Below are positions 5,826-10,312 of a DNA stretch of 10,312 bases, in pieces. Numbering within the stretch: position 1 is the stretch's first letter; each line of letters opens with the position of its first letter. Under the pieces are notes generated by a model. That model was not told the origin of the DNA, made no database searches, and saw only the letters and a program-made list of their open reading frames with translations. Origin of the DNA: Ruminococcus sp. UBA4275 (GTDB lineage Bacteria > Bacillota > Clostridia > Oscillospirales > Ruminococcaceae); the NCBI GenBank assembly GCA_002395085.1, contig DGVV01000001.1, positions 1-10,312 on the forward strand. Direction: 5' to 3'. The translations under genes were made by a program, and so were the position numbers.

Positions 5826-7274
5826 TTATTCGACGGTCAGACCCTCGATCTTAGCAGCTTCCTTCTTGAACTCGGTGATCATGTCGTCGTAGGAAGCAAC
5901 CTCACCCTTGACATACTTGGTGATTGCGCCGTTGAACGCATCCTTGATCTGGGAGTCGAAAGCAGTGATCTTGCCATCCATGTCGATGTTGCCAGCAGCC
6001 TCGTACAGGACAGAGAACTGATCCTGACCGCCGAGCAGATCGTTCTTGTTGGAGCCCTCATCAACGATCGCCTTCATAGCGTTCGGGTTGTTGACGAACT
6101 CAGACTTGAACAGAGCGTAATCCTTCGCAGTGTTCTCATCAACGGTGAAGTACTTCACGAAGTCGTGAGCGATCTGACCGTTGTCGCACTTCGGAGACAG
6201 AGCCAGCCAAGAGCCGCCCCATGCCCAGCCGGAAGGACCAGCAGTGATGTTGTACTTACCGAAGGTCTTGCCGCCCTCGCCGCCTTCAGCGTTGGAGAGC
6301 ATAGAGCCCTTGCCGAGGCACCAAGTGCAGAAGAAGTAACCCATGGTGGAATCATCCTGGCCGATCTGGTACCAACCGTCAGTCCACTGATCCTCCTTGG
6401 TCACATAGCCATTGTCCCAGTACTCCTTAGCGAGGTCTGCGTAGGTCTTGCAGAAGTCGTCGATGACGAGCTTGTTGTCCTTGTCAGCCCAAGCGTTTGC
6501 ACGGTTGTACTGCCAGACCTGCCACATACCGCCGAGGGTATCAGCCATAGCGATGTTGTGCTCATCCTTAACCTTCTTAGCGGTCTCGGTGAACTTATCC
6601 CAGGAATCAACGAACTTCTGCATCTCATCCGGGGTCTTTGCGCCGAGGTACTCCTCTGCGAGGTCAGTTCTGTAGACGTAGCCGCCCGGAGTTGCCTGCC
6701 AGGAAGCAGCCTTCAGGACACCGTTTTTATCGGTACCGATGGAAACAGTGTAGTCATAGCAGCCCTTGAAATCGTCGGTGGTGAAGCCGAGGTCAGTCAG
6801 CGGAGCGGTGTACTCATCGTTGTTGATGTAGTCGAGAATCCAGTCTGCCTCGAGGACGAACAGGTCAGCATCCTCGCCGCCAGCGAAGTAGTTTGCATAC
6901 TGCTCGCGAGCTTCCTGGCCCTTGGAACCGACGTTGACATACTCAACCTTGCCAGCGTAGTCAGGGTTTGCTGCGGTGAAGTTCTCGATCATCTTCTCGA
7001 CGTCGTCGCCGGTCCAGCAGAGAACGGAGAGCTTGTCGCCGGTCTCAGCGATCTTGTTCTCAGCAGAAGCGGTGTCATCAGCCGGCTTGGTCTCGTCAGC
7101 AGGCTTGGTCTCGTCAGCCGGGGTCTCCTCAGCCGGCTTGGTCTCATCAGCTGCCTTAGAGGTATCAGCCGGGGTGTCGTTTGCCGGGGTGGAATCGCCG
7201 CCGCAGGCAACGAATGCGGTAGATGCGATCGCCAGAGTTGCGATCAGAGCAAGGGACTTCTTAAGCTTGTTCAT
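5826..7274 (-). CDS. Sugar ABC transporter substrate-binding lipoprotein
   Basis: A 482-residue extracellular binding protein of a CUT1-type transporter. A basic, hydrophobic signal peptide (MNKLKKSLALIATLAIASTA) ends in a lipobox at FVAC with lipidated Cys24, anchoring the protein outside the membrane. Residues 25 to about 78 form a low-complexity Ala/Thr/Pro/Asp/Glu/Lys linker with repeated ADETKP units. The binding domain then begins KLSVLCWTGDD and continues with typical family features, such as LFVLEADWILDYIN and a Trp-rich segment SGWAWGGSWLALSPK near 350-365, likely lining a carbohydrate pocket. It has the strongest ribosome binding site of the operon (AAGGAGG) and a strong promoter. 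It is the first gene, ahead of the stem-loop and the two permeases. Trp content fits an oligosaccharide ligand, which remains unidentified. Confidence 0.93.
   Translation of the reverse strand: MNKLKKSLALIATLAIASTAFVACGGDSTPANDTPADTSKAADETKPAEETPADETKPADETKPADDTASAENKIAETGDKLSVLCWTGDDVEKMIENFTAANPDYAGKVEYVNVGSKGQEAREQYANYFAGGEDADLFVLEADWILDYINNDEYTAPLTDLGFTTDDFKGCYDYTVSIGTDKNGVLKAASWQATPGGYVYRTDLAEEYLGAKTPDEMQKFVDSWDKFTETAKKVKDEHNIAMADTLGGMWQVWQYNRANAWADKDNKLVIDDFCKTYADLAKEYWDNGYVTKEDQWTDGWYQIGQDDSTMGYFFCTWCLGKGSMLSNAEGGEGGKTFGKYNITAGPSGWAWGGSWLALSPKCDNGQIAHDFVKYFTVDENTAKDYALFKSEFVNNPNAMKAIVDEGSNKNDLLGGQDQFSVLYEAAGNIDMDGKITAFDSQIKDAFNGAITKYVKGEVASYDDMITEFKKEAAKIEGLTVE
7074..7151 (-). repeat. 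ADETKP-type repeats in lipoprotein linker
   Basis: Residues 42-67 of the binding protein consist of imperfect copies of ADETKP or ADETP, seen in the DNA as short direct repeats. They form a flexible, charged tether between the lipid anchor and the binding domain. Such repeats can change copy number by slippage. Confidence 0.8.
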
Positions 7275-7296
7275 TGTAAGTTTCCTCCTTCATTTT

Positions 7297-7380
7297 GCTG
7301 CGAATAATTTGCTGCGTTCGCAGCTTTGAAAATGTGTACCCGCTTACACGGGCGTAAATTTTCGCTGCGTTTTGCGCAGC
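7297..7380 (-). promoter_or_regulatory. Structured leader of the sugar ABC operon
   Basis: The leader has hairpins at 7311-7324 (GCTGCG-TT-CGCAGC) and 7364-7380 (GCTGCG, 5-nt loop, CGCAGC). A third GCTGCG at 7297-7302 lies just before the ribosome binding site. The equivalent arms can pair in alternative ways, one of which would place a stem next to the Shine-Dalgarno sequence. No known riboswitch is recognised. Confidence 0.4.
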
Positions 7381-7502
7381 CGAGACACGAACCGAAACGG
7401 ATACGGCGGTCTCAATCAACATAGCAGCGTGCGCTTCCTGCAAAGCGGTGTCAGGCTTCCGTTCAGCGTTCTGCGTTTTCGCCTCCATGTTTTCATGCCT
7501 TA

Positions 7503-7531
7503 AATATACACGAAATCGAGTCAAAAGTCAA
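7503..7531 (-). promoter_or_regulatory. Sigma-A promoter of the sugar ABC operon
   Basis: On the minus strand TTGACT (7531-7526) is followed after 17 nt by TATATT (7508-7503). Transcription would start near 7496, giving a leader of about 220 nt before the binding-protein ATG. The gap from 7275 to 7856 otherwise holds this leader and the promoter side of the divergent small gene. Confidence 0.8.
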
Positions 7532-7631
7532 TGCCAATCTCCAATTCGTCACTCTTTTTGTAGGTTTCGCCGGTAATTCAAAACCACTCCAGAGGAATTT
7601 TGTGTGCATTTGATTGATTGATACCGCTTTT

Positions 7632-7696
7632 TTGCATTTTCACGAATCTTTGTTACAATTTGGTTACATTTACACTGCTAATTCTTACAAATTAGC
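7632..7696 (+). promoter_or_regulatory. Possible upstream promoter and hairpin before small gene
   Basis: TTGCAT (7632-7637), a 16-nt spacer and TACAAT (7654-7659) form a fair plus-strand promoter. About ten nucleotides past its predicted start lies a hairpin (GCTAATT, 7677-7683, with AATTAGC, 7690-7696). A transcript from here would have a leader of about 190 nt. Confidence 0.35.
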
Positions 7697-7826
7697 GAAT
7701 ATGCGCCCGTTTTTGCGTGATGCGTCTGTGCAGAAATACCCTTCTTTTGAGCCTGGCGCCTTGCTTTTTGAATTTTTTTGGTTGAATTTCCGGAAACCGC
7801 TTGCTTTTTTCACGCTTTTCTTGTAT

Positions 7827-7850
7827 TATAATGGTATCATCTTCCGGAGG
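7827..7850 (+). promoter_or_regulatory. -10 box and ribosome binding site of small gene
   Basis: A consensus TATAAT at 7827-7832 lies 24 nt before the ATG, with CGGAGG at 7845-7850 as the ribosome binding site. The nearest -35 candidate, TTGCTT at 7801, is 20 nt away, too far for an ideal promoter. The ribosome binding site fixes the start of the gene at 7857. Confidence 0.5.
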
Positions 7851-7856
7851 TTTATT

Positions 7857-8177
7857 ATGGCTCATTATCCTTTTACCGACCGTCCGCACCTGCTGGTGCT
7901 GACCTGCACCCATGTTCTCGCCGGCAGCGACATCACCCTTGTCTGCCACCATTTCAGCGACGCAAGCTGGGAATTCGTCTGCGGCGGACAGCACACCGAG
8001 GAGGACGCCATTGTTATGAGCGTCGGGGAACTGTGCGACTCCGATCCCACGCTGCATTTGCTGTGCGATTTGCCCGTTGGCGCTTGTGCGATGCGCGAAT
8101 CCCGCGCCCACGCATGGAAGCGCGGCAGAATTGAGGGCGAGGATTTCTATTCCGCAGCAGAATCCCGCATGGGCTGA
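7857..8177 (+). CDS. Small uncharacterised protein, 106 residues
   Basis: The only well-supported plus-strand gene in the window. The ATG at 7857 follows CGGAGG at a good distance; longer in-frame starts upstream (from 7614) run through AT-rich promoter-like DNA and are unlikely. The protein has no signal peptide or membrane helix. It contains HHFSDASWEFVCGGQH, then VMSVGELCDSDPTLHLLCDLPVGACAMR and HAWKRG. I recall small conserved proteins with a similar pattern (a W-x-F-x-C-G segment, then DPTL, then LP-G-A-R and a late Trp) but cannot name the family or a function. Six cysteines and several histidines could bind a metal, which is speculative. Its last 31 nt overlap the end of the convergent HhH gene. 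Confidence 0.75.
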   Translation: MAHYPFTDRPHLLVLTCTHVLAGSDITLVCHHFSDASWEFVCGGQHTEEDAIVMSVGELCDSDPTLHLLCDLPVGACAMRESRAHAWKRGRIEGEDFYSAAESRMG

Positions 8178-8941
8178 TCTTCCCCGCTGACGTACAGATA
8201 TTCCCGCAGCACATTTATATAGTAGCTGTCCGGTATGGTATCCGCAACCAGAATCTCATAGAGACTGCGGAATCTGCCGAGTCTTGCCCGCGCCGCGAGA
8301 ATTGCATCTGCATACGCTTCCGTCATATCCGGCAGACGCAGCAGTTCCTCGCGCGTGACCGTATTCGCATCGAAATACAGCGGTGCTTCCGGTTCAGTCT
8401 CTGCGGGCTGTTCCGGCGCAATTTCCTTCGGCGGCGGCTGATCATCTGAAGCAGGTTCATCCGGCATCTCAGGATCTTCCGGCGGCAGTTCATCCGGAAT
8501 GTCAAATTCCGCCATGATGCGCGCTGCAAGCGTCTCTCCGATGCCTTCTATTTCCAGAAGCTGGGCGCGGCGGGTGAATCCGCCGATTTCCGTGCGGTAC
8601 TGCACAATCGCGCCCGCCAGAAAAACACCAACGCCGGACACGCGCTGAAGTGCCGCTTCATCAGCGGTATTCAGATTGCGGTCCGGCGTTTCAGTTGTTT
8701 GGAAAGAATGTACCGTCGTTTCGGCGGTTACGGCTGTGTCAATGTGTGTAGTCTCTGCGGATCTGCTTTGCGTGATCTGCGGTGCGGTCTGTTCTGCCGC
8801 GCCCTGAACATTCGTTTCTATTATATTATAGTATACCGTCTGTCCGCCCGTGCCTGAACGCGCACGCATCAGCAGAACGGCAGCGGCTGTCAGCAGCAGC
8901 AAGCCGCCGGTCAGACCGCCCTTCCATATTCTATCATTCAT
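8147..8941 (-). CDS. Membrane-anchored double helix-hairpin-helix protein, ComEA-like
   Basis: A 264-residue protein with a short cytoplasmic start, one membrane segment (about 9-25), a Thr/Gln-rich spacer (40-88), and a helix-hairpin-helix module at 89-142 (NLNTADEAALQRVSGVG through LLEIEGIGETLAARI). An acidic, proline-rich hinge follows (148-186), then a second HhH-like unit at 189-231 (YFDANTVTREELLRLPDM through GRFRSLYEIL). This resembles ComEA, the surface double-stranded-DNA receptor for transformation, but it lacks the N-terminal SLBB domain common in ComEA and carries two HhH units. The second unit lacks the usual glycine hairpin (DMTEAYA in place of GIG), so it may not bind DNA. The ATG at 8941 follows AGAGGG. 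No promoter of its own is seen; it starts 13 nt inside the left inverted repeat, so transcription may come from araC. No comEC neighbour is present. Confidence 0.75.
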   Translation of the reverse strand: MNDRIWKGGLTGGLLLLTAAAVLLMRARSGTGGQTVYYNIIETNVQGAAEQTAPQITQSRSAETTHIDTAVTAETTVHSFQTTETPDRNLNTADEAALQRVSGVGVFLAGAIVQYRTEIGGFTRRAQLLEIEGIGETLAARIMAEFDIPDELPPEDPEMPDEPASDDQPPPKEIAPEQPAETEPEAPLYFDANTVTREELLRLPDMTEAYADAILAARARLGRFRSLYEILVADTIPDSYYINVLREYLYVSGEDQPMRDSAAE

Positions 8942-8953
8942 CCTGTTTCCCTC

Positions 8954-8970
8954 TGTCTCCGAAGGCATCC
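8954..8970 (-). repeat. Left terminal inverted repeat of the dpaA insertion
   Basis: On the minus strand this reads GGATGCCTTCGGAGACA, differing at one of 17 positions from the copy at 2911-2927 in inverted orientation. It directly follows the dpaA codons for LASKPGG. Inside it, only 12 nt separate it from the HhH gene start. Confidence 0.75.
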
Positions 8971-9179
8971 CCGCCTGGCTTGGAAGCCAGATCAAGGAGC
9001 AGGGCATCGCGGCGCAGCTTCTCAAGCTGCTTTGCCCCGATCACCCGTGCGGGAACGGTATTGATAATCAGCCTTGCATCGGCGCAGGCATCGCACCATG
9101 CATCAAACCGGACAGCGCGGCATCCGCTGCCTTCGCTCCGCGTCCGGCTGTGAGGGGAAACCGTCAGTCGCGCCAGCGC
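8971..9179 (-). pseudogene. dpaA: Middle fragment of dipicolinate synthase subunit A
   Basis: About 69 codons encode the central NADPH-binding part of DpaA without a start codon. ALARLTVSPHS is followed by GCRAVRFDAW, then ADARLIINTVPARV and DALLLDLASKPGG. This aligns with the SpoVFA pattern INTIP...LILDLASRPGG. At LASKPGG the frame runs into the inverted repeat and stops at 8934-8936, inside the HhH gene. The expected N-terminal 170 or so residues are missing; the 5' edge meets the last codons of araC near 9164-9185. Together with 2761-2910 it gives about 118 of a usual 290 residues, so dpaA is broken. Confidence 0.8.
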
Positions 9180-10027
9180 CGGCGGAAAGCAAGGCAGGTG
9201 ACGTTTTCTGCCTTCTTGAACTGCTTGGAGAAATAGCTCTGGTCATTGAATCCGCAGAGTGCGGAAATCTCCTCCACGGATTTATCCGTAAAACGCAGCA
9301 GCCGTTTGGCGTAATTGATGCGCAGGCTGATAATATGCTGAAAAATGGTTTCGCCGTAAGCGCGCTTGAATTCGCGTGTGAGATAATATTTGCTGATGTC
9401 AAAGCGATGCGCCAGCTCATCCAGCCGGATGTCGCTCGTAAAGTTCGCGTCGATGTGCGCCAGGACGGTCTTGAGCTTTGCCTGCAAGGCAGTATCGCTC
9501 TCCTCAGAGATGCTGTTGACCGTCAGCAGCATCGTCAGCAGATTCATCAGCACACCGGAGGTCAGCACCTCGGTATCAGCATAGGTTTCTGTATTCAGGC
9601 GCATCAATTCCTGAATCAGCGAAACAAATTTCACAGTGGATACCGGATGGAAAACCGGTGTCTGCTGCTGCACAAACAGTTTGTAGTATTCCTCTGTTGT
9701 ACATCCGTTGAAATGCACCCAGAGCAGTTCCCACGGCTGATCGCCGTCGCTCTGATAAGAATGCGGAGAACGGCAGTCGATAAAAAAGCAATCGCCCTCC
9801 TCCAGTACGGTGGTTTCGCCGTTATATTGCAGCGTCCCTTTGCCGTCCAGTACTACGGCAAACAGGAACGACTGCAAATTCTGCCGTGCAGTATGGTGGC
9901 TGCCGCCCGCCTTGAGATGCCCGCATTCCTGCAAATAAAAGAATGCGCGTCTGGCAACGGCGCTGGGCGTTTTCATGATCCGGCTGTCCAGCGGATTCGG
10001 GATGTTGTCATTCTGAGTCTGCGGCAT
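9164..10027 (-). CDS. AraC-family transcriptional regulator
   Basis: A 287-residue regulator with an N-terminal cupin-like ligand domain (about 50-110, including GKGTLQYNGE, LEEGDCFFIDCRSPHSY and WELLWVHFNG). Its C-terminal AraC/XylS DNA-binding domain has two helix-turn-helix units: RLDELAHRFDISKYYLTREF at 201-220, and SVEEISALCGF followed by DQSYFSKQFKK at 250-272. Such proteins usually activate sugar-use genes on binding a sugar, which fits the ABC transporter and GH5 enzyme nearby, though the link is inferred. AAAGGAGG lies seven nucleotides before the ATG at 10027. The last residues (FRRRWRD) and the stop overlap the edge of the dpaA fragment, so the original C-terminus may have been slightly altered, but the domain is complete. 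Confidence 0.9.
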   Translation of the reverse strand: MPQTQNDNIPNPLDSRIMKTPSAVARRAFFYLQECGHLKAGGSHHTARQNLQSFLFAVVLDGKGTLQYNGETTVLEEGDCFFIDCRSPHSYQSDGDQPWELLWVHFNGCTTEEYYKLFVQQQTPVFHPVSTVKFVSLIQELMRLNTETYADTEVLTSGVLMNLLTMLLTVNSISEESDTALQAKLKTVLAHIDANFTSDIRLDELAHRFDISKYYLTREFKRAYGETIFQHIISLRINYAKRLLRFTDKSVEEISALCGFNDQSYFSKQFKKAENVTCLAFRRRWRD

Positions 10028-10057
10028 TGTATATCCTCCTTTCGCTCCTGTTCTATA

Positions 10058-10082
10058 GAAGGGGGCATATTCCGCCCTTCTC
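10058..10082 (-). promoter_or_regulatory. Inverted repeat in araC leader
   Basis: GAAGGG and CCCCTTC arms around an AT-rich centre lie between the predicted transcription start and the ribosome binding site of the regulator. It could be a small leader hairpin or an operator for autoregulation; the evidence is weak. Confidence 0.3.
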
Positions 10083-10086
10083 CATT

Positions 10087-10115
10087 ATTATACATCTTTT
10101 GACAGGAACTTTCAA
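10087..10115 (-). promoter_or_regulatory. Sigma-A promoter of the AraC regulator
   Basis: On the minus strand TTGAAA (10115-10110), a 17-nt spacer and TATAAT (10092-10087) form a near-consensus promoter. Transcription would start near 10079 and leave a leader of about 50 nt. With no terminator seen after araC, the same transcript may continue through the dpaA remnant into the HhH gene. Confidence 0.8.
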
Positions 10116-10283
10116 TACGCTTTTTAGGAGAATCTTGCGCTGCTTTTTTGTGCAATGTGCAATAAAATCAGTTAAATTCTGGTCTCCAGCCGCTGAAATT
10201 CGCACACATAGCCGGTCATTCCAGACTGTTTTCATGCCAATCGCAGCCGCCCGCACAGCAAAATACACCGAGAGGGACATCCG

Positions 10284-10312
10284 GTCTGTAGATAAAGTGT
10301 CTCCGACGGATT
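10284..10312 (-). repeat. Right arm of 29-nt inverted repeat
   Basis: This is the exact reverse complement of 211-239 and ends at the last base of the window, so the repeat may continue beyond it. Between here and the araC promoter (10116-10283) I see no convincing gene; a 75-codon minus-strand frame that starts there lacks a ribosome binding site and covers the araC promoter. Confidence 0.9.

Larger units (their letters stand above)
2909..8972. mobile_element. 6.06-kb insertion splitting dpaA
   Basis: The stretch is bounded by 17-bp inverted repeats (2911-2927 and 8954-8970) with GG on each outer side. It interrupts dpaA between the codons of LASKPG and those of VDFEAA. Removing 6062 nt, leaving one GG, rejoins the fragments in frame as PGG-VDF. 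The cargo is the double HhH gene, a small plus-strand gene, the sugar ABC operon and the nuclease-like gene. No transposase, integrase or recombinase is seen inside, so any movement would need an enzyme acting in trans; a one-off rearrangement at short repeats is the alternative. The fragment identities are strong; the mechanism is inference. Confidence 0.55.

Noticed and set aside
5808..7307. 499-codon plus-strand frame lying antisense across the whole binding-protein gene
   Set aside because: It mirrors a gene with clear signal peptide, lipobox and family features. The open antisense frame follows from the biased codon use of a highly expressed gene; it has no ribosome binding site and encodes a low-complexity Leu/Val/Ser-rich product.
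7441..7460. Catabolite-responsive (cre) site near the sugar operon promoter
   Set aside because: TGCAAAGCGGTGTCA resembles the cre consensus only loosely and fails at the central CG position.
7261..7524. 87-codon minus-strand frame over the leader of the sugar operon
   Set aside because: Its start lies upstream of the predicted transcription start and within the promoter, it lacks a ribosome binding site, and it overlaps the strong Shine-Dalgarno site of the binding protein.
2909..8972. Simple inversion between inverted repeats as the cause of the split dpaA
   Set aside because: An inversion with one end in dpaA would place the two fragments on opposite strands; both lie on the minus strand in the original order, which fits insertion.
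9074..10102. 342-codon plus-strand frame opposite araC
   Set aside because: It crosses the araC promoter region and mirrors a clear AraC regulator; no ribosome binding site.
10053..10280. 75-codon minus-strand frame upstream of araC
   Set aside because: No ribosome binding site, no recognisable content, and it covers the near-consensus araC promoter.

Overview
The window looks like chromosomal DNA of a gut-type Bacillota, most likely the Ruminococcus/Oscillospirales group. The signs are strong AGGAGG ribosome binding sites, consensus sigma-A promoters, a CUT1 sugar transporter without its own ATPase, an intracellular GH5 glycosidase, and pieces of the sporulation genes dpaA and dpaB. This placement is inferred from gene content, not from a marker gene. 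Nearly every gene lies on the minus strand.

Layout from right to left, in the direction of transcription: an AraC-family regulator (10027-9164) with its own promoter; a middle fragment of dipicolinate synthase subunit A (about 9179-8971); a membrane-anchored double helix-hairpin-helix protein (8941-8147), which overlaps tail-to-tail with a small plus-strand gene (7857-8177); a sugar ABC operon with its own promoter and a leader of about 220 nt, made of a binding lipoprotein (7274-5826), a stable hairpin and two permeases (5660-3709), closed by a terminator; an uncharacterised nuclease-like protein (3633-2929); the C-terminal fragment of DpaA (2910-2761); an intact dpaB (2768-2187); and a second promoter driving a GH5 glycosidase (1987-1037) translationally coupled to a probable ADP-ribosyltransferase (1037-273). 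The left 240 nt hold no gene but a series of palindromes and one arm of a 29-nt inverted repeat. The other arm is the last 29 nt of the window.

How the genes fit together: regulator, binding protein, permeases and GH5 enzyme form a plausible oligosaccharide uptake and cytoplasmic cleavage system. The ADP-ribosyltransferase coupled to the glycosidase is unexpected in that setting.

The main result is structural. The two dpaA fragments lie 6.06 kb apart in the same orientation. They meet exactly inside the conserved LASKPGG-VDF segment, each edge is marked by a 17-bp inverted repeat (16 of 17 identical), and removing the intervening DNA with one copy of a GG dinucleotide restores the dpaA reading frame. 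The transporter block, the HhH gene, the small gene and the nuclease-like gene therefore appear to have been inserted into dpaA as one unit with transposon-like ends but no visible transposase. The 5' part of dpaA is also missing, replaced by the end of araC, so dpaB looks orphaned.
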